A DNA stretch of 64,000 bases from Chitinophaga qingshengii (GCF_014529935.1 NZ_JACVFC010000006.1:310001-374000), one strand, 5' to 3'; positions 50,318-59,583 are shown, counted from the stretch's first letter. Program-made: numbers and translations. The notes: generated by a model not told the origin, from the sequence alone.

Positions 50318-52117
50318 TTATTCGCCATAATCAACACCTTTGCCACTTTTGATGGTAATCAGACCGGTGCTGATGATATCTGTGGTACCATTTACATGCA
50401 TTTCCCTTATCTGTGTATATTCCTCTATTTTCTCCATCACCACGGTCTTCATTTTCTCGGTTATTTCATTATGGACTTCATTCGAGCGCAGATAGGTTTT
50501 ATTGTTAACGATATGGGTGGCGTCGTGGCCGACGGTTTCCGTTTTATTTTTCCCCACGCTGACGTCCATATTGTCCGTCACATTCAGTTTCATATTTTTG
50601 GCGTTGAGGGTCATGGTTTCGGGAGAGGTGATCGTAATATTTTTTCCCCGTGTATCCATCCGGATCTCATTTCCACCCGGGTCTCTGATAATGATATGTG
50701 TTCCGTTGCCCGCATCACTGAATTCAATGACATGACCACTACGGGTTTTGATTGTTTTGATATCGTTGCCTTCATTGCTGAAGCTGTTGCTATCCCTGCC
50801 ATTATACACGCTGCCAATCACATATGGCCTGGCAGCATTATCTCCTTCAAACCCTATGATAACTTCTTCTCCTTTTTCAGGAATAAAGAAAGTCCCCTTC
50901 TCTCCCCCCGCATGAGCGGCTGCTACTCTTATCCAGGGCGTTTTTTCAGACTCGTTCATCCAGTGTAGTTTCACCCGCACGCGCCCCATTCCTTTCGGGT
51001 CGTTATTATCTGTTACGACCCCACTTTGGGTTTCACATCCCGGCTCGGACGGAATATCTACCGGAGGTACTTTCAGACTGGCGGGGATAGCAGTAAACTC
51101 ATTCCGGTAGTTCCCATAATTATCTACATAATGTTCGATGGAAGTGATCTGATACTCGCCATAATCTTCCGCATTACCACCGAATACATTAGCGCCGGTA
51201 ACGGTGATAGCTGTTCCCAGAGACAATCCCGGATGTCCGCTTTTGCCGTTGAAATGGATCATTTTACTGCATTCTATAGCACTTCTCAGGGTAACCATAT
51301 CATCCAGCTGGTTTTTATTGTTATAGACATAACTGGTTTGTTTGGGTTGGGTGCCATACATTTTCCGGGAAACGTTCAGCAGCTGGCCTCCTAATTTATT
51401 GGCGCCGGCTTTTTGTTCCACGTCTTTAGGCTGACTGGTATTTACCTGGTTACTGCAATAGTCCCAGGAAAGGTATTGCATGGCTGCTGGTCTGGCCTGT
51501 AGTGCAAGATTAAAGCTGTTCAGTGAACTACCGTAACTCAAATTTATCTTGTTTTTGTTACCCGGAGGACCAATAACAAGATGGCTGCCATCCCAATACA
51601 ACCACTCGCCGTAGGTGGCAGTCAACCTGCATAAGAATGCCCAGGCAGATTCTTTATACTGTACAAAATACGCAGGCCGTGCGGCAGACAGGGGCTGTAC
51701 CTGTGGATCCAGCAAGTTTTGGGGAAAGAAACGGAGTACGTCCTGAATAATGTCTGAGAGGCTTTTTTCTTCCCAGCTTTTACAATGCGGACCGCTGTCC
51801 AGTATCACGGAGATGCTGTAACCGGTCATCACCACATTCTGGTGATGACCGGCCTCCCGGGAGGTTTCAATACCGGTAATAATCCCCTTAAACTGCAAAT
51901 GCCCATCCAGTCCAACGCCTGCAATGCTGGCGCCAAAAGAGGTGCCGATCATGTCGCGGGAATTGGTAAAGAGGCCAGCAATACCATCTATAGCCTCTGA
52001 AGGACATGTCAACGTAAAAAGATGGTGGTCAAAAATAGTTTGTGAAAGAGAAAAATGACTGAATATAGTCAACGGTTTTCCATTAACACTAAACAACGGA
52101 GTAGTTAACTGAGACAT
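50318..52117 (-). CDS. vgrG: VgrG-type spike protein of a contractile secretion system
   Basis: This 599-residue protein has the gp27/gp5-like layout of VgrG. It has an N-terminal hub (about 1-360), an OB-fold region with GVVTDNNDPKGMGRVRVKLHW and the FFIPEKGEEVIIGFEGDN signature, and a C-terminal repeat region (about 460-570: NEIRMDTRGKNITITSPETM, NKTETVGHDATHIV) that forms a beta-helix needle. It is the first gene of a five-gene operon with two effector genes. No Tss structural genes lie in the window, so this is an orphan vgrG island that should use a T6SS (type iii in Bacteroidota) encoded elsewhere. Confidence 0.93.
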   Translation of the reverse strand: MSQLTTPLFSVNGKPLTIFSHFSLSQTIFDHHLFTLTCPSEAIDGIAGLFTNSRDMIGTSFGASIAGVGLDGHLQFKGIITGIETSREAGHHQNVVMTGYSISVILDSGPHCKSWEEKSLSDIIQDVLRFFPQNLLDPQVQPLSAARPAYFVQYKESAWAFLCRLTATYGEWLYWDGSHLVIGPPGNKNKINLSYGSSLNSFNLALQARPAAMQYLSWDYCSNQVNTSQPKDVEQKAGANKLGGQLLNVSRKMYGTQPKQTSYVYNNKNQLDDMVTLRSAIECSKMIHFNGKSGHPGLSLGTAITVTGANVFGGNAEDYGEYQITSIEHYVDNYGNYRNEFTAIPASLKVPPVDIPSEPGCETQSGVVTDNNDPKGMGRVRVKLHWMNESEKTPWIRVAAAHAGGEKGTFFIPEKGEEVIIGFEGDNAARPYVIGSVYNGRDSNSFSNEGNDIKTIKTRSGHVIEFSDAGNGTHIIIRDPGGNEIRMDTRGKNITITSPETMTLNAKNMKLNVTDNMDVSVGKNKTETVGHDATHIVNNKTYLRSNEVHNEITEKMKTVVMEKIEEYTQIREMHVNGTTDIISTGLITIKSGKGVDYGE

Positions 52118-52278
52118 AAAGGTTAACAGGTTTGGGTAACTATGAAGATAGTCAATTTTAAAATGACAACCTGCTGTCGAAATTTATCCAGCTACAAAAA
52201 CAATTGCCACATATATACAAACAGTAATATTAAATATTAATCAGATCAGTGAATTTGGTGTTTTTCCAATAAGGCATT

Positions 52279-52338
52279 CTTTTCACTGGCCGTGAAAAGG
52301 GCCGGCTGTGTTTATACCGTGGATACTATAAACACAGC
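52279..52338 (-). terminator. Two consecutive hairpins after the small secreted protein gene
   Basis: GCTGTGTTTATA at 52305-52316 pairs perfectly with 52327-52338, and CTTTTCAC at 52279-52286 pairs perfectly with 52292-52299. They lie past the stop of the 129-residue minus-strand gene and would end its transcript before vgrG. Confidence 0.6.
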
Positions 52339-52381
52339 GCGGTTTCTTCCCTGTTCAGCGAATCATCATCACAATTTTCAG

Positions 52382-52771
52382 CTATTTATTCAGCAGCTTT
52401 TTCAGCTCCGCCGTGCACTTATCAATATTCTCCGCTATCATTTTATCCTCGCAGATAGTGCCTTTGTATTTAATGGTGACTTTGTTTTTCCGCAGCACGA
52501 TTTGATAATATTCGGGGGCATCGGGAGAATTTTCCCAGGTGACCACACCTTTTTCTTCGATACCACCGGCTACCTGGTCTTCGATGAGTGCATTGATTTT
52601 TTTGCGAAGGCTGTCGGGGAACTCGTAGGTGTTTTCATGTTTTACGAGGCAGGTGGTGTCTGATAGCGGTTGGCAGTGGATTTTTGCCGAAGCGGGCTGT
52701 TGACGGGCAGCCAGCAGGGATAAAGCGACTGTTACCAGTAGCAATACGGAAAAAGGGAGTGTACGTTTCAT
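52382..52771 (-). CDS. Small secreted protein, unknown function
   Basis: This 129-residue protein has a signal peptide (LPFSVLLLVTVALSLLAA) and a short mature domain with two or three cysteines (CQPLSDTTC, GTICEDKMIAENIDKC), which could form disulfides. No family is recognised. It lies between the amidase gene and vgrG on the same strand but is bounded by hairpins, so it appears independent. Confidence 0.65.
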   Translation of the reverse strand: MKRTLPFSVLLLVTVALSLLAARQQPASAKIHCQPLSDTTCLVKHENTYEFPDSLRKKINALIEDQVAGGIEEKGVVTWENSPDAPEYYQIVLRKNKVTIKYKGTICEDKMIAENIDKCTAELKKLLNK

Positions 52772-52925
52772 GGCAAGAGAAATTATAATAACAAGGAATA
52801 GGTGATAGCAACGCCGTTGTGATTGTTGGGTCTCAGATTTTGGTTATTGTTCGATCTCACTCATTATTAAAATACTCTATTTAACGCACACTACAAAATA
52901 AAATAACGTATCCGCGTAGGGGTAT

Positions 52926-52959
52926 CCGGCCGCTGAAGTGTCATAGCTTCGGCGGCCGG
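52926..52959. terminator. GC-rich hairpin after the amidase gene
   Basis: CCGGCCGC at 52926-52933 pairs with GCGGCCGG ending at 52959, and GAAG/CTTC pairing continues inside. It is 14 bp past the amidase stop. A T tract is lacking, so strength is uncertain. Confidence 0.6.
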
Positions 52960-52972
52960 GCTATGACGCAGG

Positions 52973-53803
52973 TTACTGGTATTTTTTCATCACGCTGAAC
53001 AACACTTTGTTATCAGCATCCGGTGAAGGCGCCAGCGTATCCTGGGGCATAAAGTGCCGTTTGAAGGCCTGCATAGCGGCGGTAGTATCTTTCAGATCAT
53101 AACCGATGATACGGAGGGCCTGCCATTTATCAAAAGTGGGCGGTACCACCACCTGGGCGGTATCGTACCAGAGGCCAAATCCTTTAGCGGCCAGTTGCTG
53201 CCAGGGGAAATACGCGCTGGGGTCCACTTTACGGCCGGGAGCGATGTCGCCATGTCCGACAAAGTTTGTGGGGGGGATATTATACCGGTGCTGCAGCGTA
53301 TCCAGAAGGATCAGCAGGCTATTGATCTGAGCGGAAGAGAAAGGTTCGGCACCGTTATTGTCTAGCTCAATGCCGATGGAGCTGGAGTTGATATCGGTAA
53401 CACCGCCCCAGCGCGAAGCACCGCCATGCCAGGCACGCAGGTAATCATTCAACATATGATGAATAGCGCCGTCGCGGCACACCACATAGTGTGCACTCAC
53501 CTGGGTCCGCTCCAGGGTAAAGGTTTTCAGCGTTTGTTCACATGAATTCTGGGCAGTATGATGAATAATGACCATATTCGGTTTCCGCAGGTTATAATTA
53601 ATGGTACCGGCCCACCATGCGGGCCTGATACCGTTTTCACCCGGCAGGGTACCCGGTTGTTCCCGGATCACATGGGCATAACCTTTGGCTTTCTGCCGGT
53701 AAATTTTATTGGTAGCCGCATACGGAGAGCGGGCGCAGAAGCTGTACAAACAAATAACAGCAACCAGGCTGCCCCATCTTGTCAGGTGTCGGATAGTGTT
53801 CAT
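52973..53803 (-). CDS. N-acetylmuramoyl-L-alanine amidase (Amidase_2)
   Basis: This 276-residue exported enzyme cleaves the amide bond between MurNAc and L-Ala in peptidoglycan. The Amidase_2 domain (about 70-210) shows VIIHHTAQNS with a zinc His, HYVVCRDGAIHHML, SIGIELDNNG and FVGHGDIAPGRKVDPSAYF with the second zinc His and Asp. The N terminus (VAVICLYSFC) has a possible lipidation Cys. It is divergent from the acyltransferase gene and likely works in wall recycling or turnover. Confidence 0.9.
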   Translation of the reverse strand: MNTIRHLTRWGSLVAVICLYSFCARSPYAATNKIYRQKAKGYAHVIREQPGTLPGENGIRPAWWAGTINYNLRKPNMVIIHHTAQNSCEQTLKTFTLERTQVSAHYVVCRDGAIHHMLNDYLRAWHGGASRWGGVTDINSSSIGIELDNNGAEPFSSAQINSLLILLDTLQHRYNIPPTNFVGHGDIAPGRKVDPSAYFPWQQLAAKGFGLWYDTAQVVVPPTFDKWQALRIIGYDLKDTTAAMQAFKRHFMPQDTLAPSPDADNKVLFSVMKKYQ

Positions 53804-53911
53804 CTGTATATATTAAAGTTTATAAAACATGCACGGATAAAGATAATACCTTGTTTTTTAAGGCGATGCTATGAAAAATGGCGTCATTCCTATATATTTA
53901 CATTTTTACTA

Positions 53912-54829
53912 ATGCTCTTTAGAGTAACAAAAACCTACGCTGTCTTGCCTGTTATAGTATACTACCTTTTGCTGCCGGTGATTTACACTGTGTCGCTATT
54001 GCCTTTTCCTATACTGTATTTCGTTAGTGATATAGTGTATATGTTGCTGTATCACCTGCTGGGCTACCGTAAAAAGGTAGTGATGCAGAATCTGCGCAAT
54101 TCTTTTCCTGACAAAAACGAAGCCGAGCTTAAACAGATTTGCAAGGAATTTTACCATTACCTGTGCGATCTGTTCCTGGAGACGTTTAAAACGCTGACTA
54201 TCAGCCGGGATGCGATGATACAACACTGCCGTTTTACGGATGAAACCGTAGCGTTATTTGATAAGCTCGCTGCCGACAAGCAGAGCGTGGTGCTGGTGAT
54301 GGGGCATAAAGGCAACTGGGAATGGGCGGGTAATACTTTCAGCATCCTGTGCCGGCAACAGTTGTATGTGATTTATCACCCGCTGGCCAACAAACAATTC
54401 AATGGCCTGATGTATAAGATGCGTACCCGCTTTGGTACCAAACTCATCGCTATGCAGGACACTTTCCGGGATATGGTTAAAAACCGCGATCATGTGAGTG
54501 CCACCGCTTTCATTGCCGACCAGGCCCCACAGCCGCAAACCGCGCATTGGATGACTTTCCTGCACCAGGATACGCCCGTATTCAAAGGCACTGAAAAAAT
54601 TGCGCAAAAATTAAACTACCCCGTAGTGTATGTAAGCGTACAACGGGAGAAAAGAGGTTACTATACTGTATCAGCACATATTCTGACTGCTTCACCGGCT
54701 ACTGAAAAAGAAGGTGAAATCACGGCACTGCATACACGCCAACTGGAAACAGACATCATTACACAACCTTCCACCTGGTTATGGTCACATAAACGCTGGA
54801 AACACAAGCGGTCTGCCGTTCAACAATAA
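53912..54829 (+). CDS. Lysophospholipid/lipid A-type acyltransferase (LpxL family)
   Basis: This protein of about 305 residues starts with membrane helices (YAVLPVIVYYLLLPVIYTVS) and has the HtrB/LpxL fold with the catalytic motif GHKGNWEWAG (H-x4-E) and FIADQAPQP. It adds a late acyl chain to lipid A or a related lipid such as an ornithine lipid. ATG 53912 is chosen at the first hydrophobic segment; the longer frame from 53558 overlaps the divergent amidase gene. A desaturase gene follows after 34 bp, so the two may act on the same lipids. Confidence 0.9.
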   Translation: MLFRVTKTYAVLPVIVYYLLLPVIYTVSLLPFPILYFVSDIVYMLLYHLLGYRKKVVMQNLRNSFPDKNEAELKQICKEFYHYLCDLFLETFKTLTISRDAMIQHCRFTDETVALFDKLAADKQSVVLVMGHKGNWEWAGNTFSILCRQQLYVIYHPLANKQFNGLMYKMRTRFGTKLIAMQDTFRDMVKNRDHVSATAFIADQAPQPQTAHWMTFLHQDTPVFKGTEKIAQKLNYPVVYVSVQREKRGYYTVSAHILTASPATEKEGEITALHTRQLETDIITQPSTWLWSHKRWKHKRSAVQQ

Positions 54830-54863
54830 CTAACCTGTTTTTTTACGAAATGCTACAACTATT

Positions 54864-55892
54864 ATGCTGCAAGGGAAAGATCTGATTCTGGCTACTAAGC
54901 CTTATGCATGTGAAGAAAGGGCCAAAAGCTGGCTGTACTTGCTGACTACTTTATGTTTGTTACTGCTGGCACTGGCCAGTACCCTCCTGTTGCCACTACC
55001 TTTCCGGATAGCCGGCAGCATACTTTCGGGACTGTTGATTGTGCGGATGTTTGTCATCTACCACGATCATCAGCACCATGCGATCCTGCATAATTCCAAA
55101 ATTGCGGATGTTATCATGACCCTGTTTGGCATCTATGTGCTGGCACCTACCAGCATATGGAAACGTTCGCACGACTATCACCATAAACACAATTCCAAAC
55201 TTTTCAGCGCCAGCATCGGCTCCTACCCGATCGCTACCCGGCAAAGGTTCGAGCAAATGACACCGGGAGAAAAAAGGGGATACTTATTCACCCGCCACCC
55301 GGCCACCATTGCAGCCGGCTACCTTTTTATGTTCCTGATTGGTATGTGCTGGCAGTCTTTCGCCAGCAGTCCGCGAAAACACCTGGATTCTTTACTGGCT
55401 ATCATACTGCATATCAGCGGCAGCATAGCTGTTTGCTATTTCCTGGGATGGCAAAGCTGGTTGTTTTTTATACTCATTCCGTTTACCATCGCCTGCAGCA
55501 TTGGCGCCTACCTGTTTTATGCCCAGCATAACTTCCCGGGGGTGGTGTTTAATGATAATGACAACTGGTGTTATGACAAAGCGGCCCTGCTGAGTTCCAG
55601 CCATATGCTGATGCATCCGCTAATGGCCTGGTTTACCGCCAATATCGGTCATCATCATATTCATCACCTGAATGCCCGTATTCCTTTTTACCGGCTGCCG
55701 GAAGTGATGCAGGCGTTTCCAGAATTACAACAGGCAACCACTACTTCCCTCCGCCTCCGCGATATCCGCGCCTGTTTCCGGTTGAAAGTATGGGACCCTG
55801 AGCGTAACCGCATGATCGGTATGCGTGAAATATGTTCTATCAGGACTGAGGCGCAGCAGGCATTCCGTGCGCCTGCAGCAATTCACGGATAA
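54864..55892 (+). CDS. Membrane fatty acid desaturase
   Basis: This 342-residue protein has four or more membrane helices and three histidine boxes: YHDHQHHAIL, RSHDYHHKHN and GHHHIHH. These bind the di-iron centre of membrane desaturases that introduce double bonds into acyl chains. It is 34 bp after the LpxL-like gene. Its last 53 bp overlap the convergent DJ-1/PfpI gene. Confidence 0.92.
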   Translation: MLQGKDLILATKPYACEERAKSWLYLLTTLCLLLLALASTLLLPLPFRIAGSILSGLLIVRMFVIYHDHQHHAILHNSKIADVIMTLFGIYVLAPTSIWKRSHDYHHKHNSKLFSASIGSYPIATRQRFEQMTPGEKRGYLFTRHPATIAAGYLFMFLIGMCWQSFASSPRKHLDSLLAIILHISGSIAVCYFLGWQSWLFFILIPFTIACSIGAYLFYAQHNFPGVVFNDNDNWCYDKAALLSSSHMLMHPLMAWFTANIGHHHIHHLNARIPFYRLPEVMQAFPELQQATTTSLRLRDIRACFRLKVWDPERNRMIGMREICSIRTEAQQAFRAPAAIHG

Positions 55893-56544
55893 TATTTCTC
55901 CGGGTTTCCAGCATTTGTTTCGTTAGTTCGCGGGTGGCCTGTAATACAGGCGTACCCGCCGTATGCGGGGAGCCTGCCCGGAAAGGCGGTGCAGGATTGT
56001 ATTCCAGCTGTAACTGTACAATGCGGGCCTGTTCCTCCCCGCCGATCATAGCGGTGAGCGTCAGCGCAAAATCAATACCGGCCGTTACACCACCACCGGT
56101 AATCCGGTTCCGGTCTCTCACCACCCTTTCTTCTACCACATCTACTCCCAGCATACGCAACAGCTCCAGCGAACGCCAGTGGGTAGTGGCTTTATATCCC
56201 TGCAATAACCCAGCGGCGGCCAATACCAGCGCACCGGTACAAACGCTGGTAATGTATTTGGCGCCCAGCGCCTGTTTCCGCAGGAAATCCAGTACCGTCC
56301 GGTTCGTCAGCAACGGATTGATGCCTTTACCTCCGGGTACAAACAGGATATCAAGCTGCGGGCTGTCGGCCAGCGCGACAGACGGCTGTACTGTCAGACC
56401 GCCTTCCACTTTAAACGGACTGGTTGTTTCTCCCAGCAACACCACATCAAAACAGCGCGCCTTCACAAATACGTCATAAGGGCCGGTGAAATCCAGTATG
56501 GTCATGTCCGGAAAGAGGAGCATGCCTATTTTGAGTTGCTGCAT
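55840..56544 (-). CDS. DJ-1/PfpI-family protein
   Basis: This protein of about 234 residues has the class-I glutamine-amidotransferase-like fold of the DJ-1/PfpI family, with KIGMLLFPDMTILDFTGPYDVF, FVPGGKG and the nucleophile elbow SVCTGALVLAAAG with the reactive Cys. It lacks the AraC HTH found in GlxA-type relatives. The relatives closest in pattern are isonitrile-hydratase-like proteins, but activity is not proven. ATG 56544 skips two residues of the open frame. It overlaps the desaturase gene by 53 bp, tail-to-tail. Confidence 0.88.
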   Translation of the reverse strand: MQQLKIGMLLFPDMTILDFTGPYDVFVKARCFDVVLLGETTSPFKVEGGLTVQPSVALADSPQLDILFVPGGKGINPLLTNRTVLDFLRKQALGAKYITSVCTGALVLAAAGLLQGYKATTHWRSLELLRMLGVDVVEERVVRDRNRITGGGVTAGIDFALTLTAMIGGEEQARIVQLQLEYNPAPPFRAGSPHTAGTPVLQATRELTKQMLETRRNIIRELLQAHGMPAAPQS

Positions 56545-56594
56545 ATACACGGATTTGGTTCTTTACAATAATAAGCGATTCTGCTGCACAGTCA

Positions 56595-57491
56595 CTAGCG
56601 GTGTTGTTCGTATTTATTGGCTGGCAACACCTGTTGTAACTGCTGTATTTCAGTGGCTGACAGCGGGGTAGTGCGGGCCGCTGCCAGGGCGTCCTGCACC
56701 TGTTGCGCGGTACGCATCCCTACTACAGCCGAAGTTACTGCCGGTTGCGCCAGTACATAACGTAACGCCGTTGCAGCCGGACTTCTATCGGGTGTGGATA
56801 AACGCTGAATAGCTGCGGCAGCCTGCGCCACTTCGTCAGCGTTGTAGTTCAGATACGGCTCCGGTGTTTTGTTGACCAGCAACCCTTTAGCCACGGCGCC
56901 TCTGGCGAGCACTCCGATATCATGCTGTTCCAGCAGGGGGAAAGCACTTTCTTCCGGACGCCGGTCCAACAGGCTGTATTGCATCATCACACTCACGATA
57001 TGAGAGCGCTCAACGAAAGTGCGGATCACATTAGGACGTATGGAAGAGATACCGTAGTAACGGATTTTGCCCTGTTGCACCAGGGTTTCAAAGGCGGAGA
57101 TGGTCTCGTCTGTAGGATCTTCCAGCGTACCGCCATGCAGCTGGTACAGGTCAATGTAATCTGTATTGAGCCTTCGCAGGCTTTCTTCCACGGAGGACAA
57201 AATATATTCCCGGCGGGGGTTCCAGTCCCACCCGCTGCCATCCGGCCGCCACTGGTTACCGGCTTTACTGGCGATGATCACCTGTTGCCTTTTACCCTGT
57301 AATGCTTTTCCCAGGGTGATTTCATTCTGCCCGTGATCATACAGATCGGCAGTATCAAAGAAGTTGATGCCTCCGTCGATAGCCTGTTGAATAAGACGGG
57401 CATTGCCTGCATCATCACTACCCAGCGACATGCAGCCATAGCTGATTTCACTGATATGCAGCGCTGATTTGCCTAACTGATGATATTGCAT
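56595..57491 (-). CDS. Aldo/keto reductase
   Basis: This 298-residue NADPH-dependent oxidoreductase has the AKR barrel start SEISYGCMSLG, the tetrad segments FFDTADLYDHGQNE (Asp, Tyr) and IIASKAG (Lys), and LYQLHGG (His). The C-terminal cofactor site includes AVVGMRTAQQVQDAL. The substrate is unknown. It is 44 bp upstream of the DJ-1/PfpI gene on the same strand; both may deal with reactive carbonyls. Confidence 0.93.
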   Translation of the reverse strand: MQYHQLGKSALHISEISYGCMSLGSDDAGNARLIQQAIDGGINFFDTADLYDHGQNEITLGKALQGKRQQVIIASKAGNQWRPDGSGWDWNPRREYILSSVEESLRRLNTDYIDLYQLHGGTLEDPTDETISAFETLVQQGKIRYYGISSIRPNVIRTFVERSHIVSVMMQYSLLDRRPEESAFPLLEQHDIGVLARGAVAKGLLVNKTPEPYLNYNADEVAQAAAAIQRLSTPDRSPAATALRYVLAQPAVTSAVVGMRTAQQVQDALAAARTTPLSATEIQQLQQVLPANKYEQHR

Positions 57492-58629
57492 AAAAAACGG
57501 GTTTTAGCCTTCTTTTCCGCCTGTTTCCAGGAGAAGGGTACCTAACGAAGGTATAAAAGCGGGGCAGTTTAAACAAACACCCCGAAATGCTAAACCCATG
57601 ACTTTATCAGTAGTATGATACAGGGCCGCCTGGAAAGGCAGCCCATACTGATATTGATCTTACCATTCTCAATCCGTCCTTATTGAAATTCTTTTAAGTG
57701 GACCGTCTGGACAGACGGTCCGTGATTTATTCCACCGTTTCGCTTATGAATAGAGCACATTGATGTATGATGAAGGTTGCGCGGGCAACCTGAATTGTCT
57801 GACAGGGGACTGTCTGGAAAGACCGTCCCTGAAGCTGAATCAATCGTACTGCGAACAAGCCGACTTACACACAGCCGTCCACAGGTGTTCATATGGCACT
57901 TTAAGTCTGTTTACGAAGGCCTTGCAGCGGGGAAAACCGGGACCATCTGGACAGATGGTCCGTTTTGCTTTTCCTTCTATTACATGGCATTCCAACATTT
58001 ATGTGACGGTCCGGATCAGGGCAATAGGATGTTTTCTGAAGGGGACCGCCTGGAAAGGCAGTCCCATCAGCCTTCATCTTATATATACCTGCATTTGGAC
58101 TCAGAAATTTTTTTCCGGAAGGACCACCTGGACAGGCAGTCCTTTTCATCCACCTTATTCCCATCTGAGCTATTGCATCAGTAGTAATGGCCGGTTAAGG
58201 ACATTGTTGGCTAGTTAGGCCAGCATAGCGCAAAAAAGCAATGATGATATTTCCCGAGGAAAGTGCATGTCCTGTTTTTCCTGTTGAACAAAAAAGCGTG
58301 CATATGGTATTGGTTTTTGGGTGGGCATCTACCTACAACAAACAAAAAAGGGTAGTAGCTGCCAGGTCAACATTGGGGGTATCTCCGTTTATCCTTTCCT
58401 GTTACCAGAAATTCTATTGGGTGAATGCTGGTATCAGTATGAATTCTTACCATGCAAAGATAAAACGCCAACTGTACAAAGAGCCGGTCACACAGGCCAT
58501 TTAATGAATGAACAGGACTGAACAATACCGTCATCCGCTGGACAAGTTGAACAAACAGCGGCTTTCACATACCGAAAACATTTGTTGGCACGTTTTTTCT
58601 ATATAACATACTATATAAATCCCCATTCT
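57492..58629. other. 1.1-kb non-coding region with palindrome array
   Basis: This is the longest gene-free stretch of the window. Its left half (57623-58142) holds the six-copy palindrome array. In 58143-58629 several short frames overlap, none with a recognisable product. A further hairpin (GGTTGC/GCAACC, near 57774-57790) lies inside the array. Confidence 0.7.
57623..58142 (+). repeat. Array of six 22-bp palindromic repeats with alternating loops
   Basis: Copies lie at 57623-57644, 57700-57721, 57807-57828, 57940-57961, 58043-58064 and 58121-58142, all 22 bp and in the same orientation. Each has the form stem GGACCRYCT, loop GGAM, stem AGRYRGTCC. Copies 2 and 4 are perfect and differ by a compensating G-C to A-T pair; copies 1, 3 and 5 have one mismatch and copy 6 has two. 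The loop is GGAA in copies 1, 3 and 5 and GGAC in 2, 4 and 6. Spacings are 77, 107, 133, 103 and 78 bp. Spacers of the same class resemble each other (1-2 with 5-6; 2-3 with 4-5), so the array looks like degenerate tandem copies of a 180-240 bp unit with two hairpins. Spacing is not a multiple of three, so it is not a repeat protein. Confidence 0.9.
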
Positions 58630-59583
58630 ATGCAACAACAGATCACAGGCGCTTTTCTCGGTACCGCCATCGGCGATGCGCTCGGTGTTCCGGTTGAATT
58701 TAAAACCAGGAGCTACCTCCGGGAAAACCCTATACAGGACTTTATTGGCTACGGAAGCTGGAACCAGCCTCCGGGGACCTTTTCAGACGATGCATCCCTT
58801 ACCTTTTGTACAGCGGAAAGCCTTACTCACGGATATAATCTCACCCATATGGCCCATACTTTTCTGAAGTGGTATGCAGATGGTCACTGGGGTGCGCATG
58901 ACCAGGTGTTTGATATCGGAAACACTACCCGCCATGCCTTACACCGGATTGGGACAGGTACCTCTCCCCTGTTTTCCGGTGGGTATGAAGAGTTTGAAAA
59001 CGGGAATGGTTCCCTGATGCGTGTTATGCCCATAGCCCTTTACCTGGCCAAGGAAGAGAACATCCAGCAACGTTATCACATTGTTAAAGAGGTGTCTGGC
59101 ATTACCCATATGCATTTTCGTTCTGTGCTGGCTTGTTTCATATATGTGGAGTTTTTAAGAAATCTTTTAACCATAAAGGATATCCAGGAATCTTACCAGG
59201 TAATGCAGGCAGCAGTGAATGATTTTATTCTCGCGCAGCAGTTCAATCCTGCTGAAGTACGGCTTTTCGACCGGATATTGAAGGATAACATTACCAACCT
59301 GACAGAAGATGATATCCAAAGTTCCGGTTATGTGATCGCTACGCTGGAAAGCGCGCTCTGGTGTCTGTTAAATACAAGCAATTATGCTGACGCCGTACTC
59401 CGGGCTGTTAACCTGGGAGGCGATACCGACACTACCGGCGCCGTAGCAGGAGCTGCGGCAGGGCTTCATTACGGACTGGACGGCATTCCTGCGCACTGGG
59501 TTCAGGGCATCGCCAAATCCGCGAAAATCATTGAATTGTCACAACAATTCACAGATGCGCTGAGTACGCCCTCTGCAGGATAA
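58630..59583 (+). CDS. ADP-ribosylglycohydrolase family protein
   Basis: This protein of about 317 residues has the all-helical ARH/DraG fold: GAFLGTAIGDALGVPVEF at the start, TFSDDASLTFC for the first metal site (the usual T of SDDT is A), and AVNLGGDTDTTGAVAGAAAG for the second. THMHFRSVLACF matches the THxxxxS stretch. Such enzymes remove ADP-ribose from proteins, nucleic acids or small molecules. ATG 58630 starts at the conserved N terminus. It is the first gene after the palindrome array and is transcribed away from it. Confidence 0.9.
   Translation: MQQQITGAFLGTAIGDALGVPVEFKTRSYLRENPIQDFIGYGSWNQPPGTFSDDASLTFCTAESLTHGYNLTHMAHTFLKWYADGHWGAHDQVFDIGNTTRHALHRIGTGTSPLFSGGYEEFENGNGSLMRVMPIALYLAKEENIQQRYHIVKEVSGITHMHFRSVLACFIYVEFLRNLLTIKDIQESYQVMQAAVNDFILAQQFNPAEVRLFDRILKDNITNLTEDDIQSSGYVIATLESALWCLLNTSNYADAVLRAVNLGGDTDTTGAVAGAAAGLHYGLDGIPAHWVQGIAKSAKIIELSQQFTDALSTPSAG

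Noticed and set aside
44543..52117. Extracellular contractile injection system (eCIS) or phage tail module
   Set aside because: There is no sheath, tube, baseplate or AAA gene; a VgrG with DUF4280-type cargo fits an orphan T6SS island better.
57623..58142. CRISPR array
   Set aside because: Repeats are short palindromes with substitutions in every copy, spacers run from 55 to 111 bp and resemble one another, and no cas gene is nearby.
57760..58218. Protein-coding frames of 152 and 135 codons across the palindrome array
   Set aside because: The palindromes fall in different frames (spacings are not multiples of three), the peptides resemble nothing known, and the region shows DNA- or RNA-level conservation instead.
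58241..58521. Two overlapping short plus-strand frames before the ADP-ribosylglycohydrolase
   Set aside because: Neither has a recognisable domain, a clear start context or a promoter; both may be chance.
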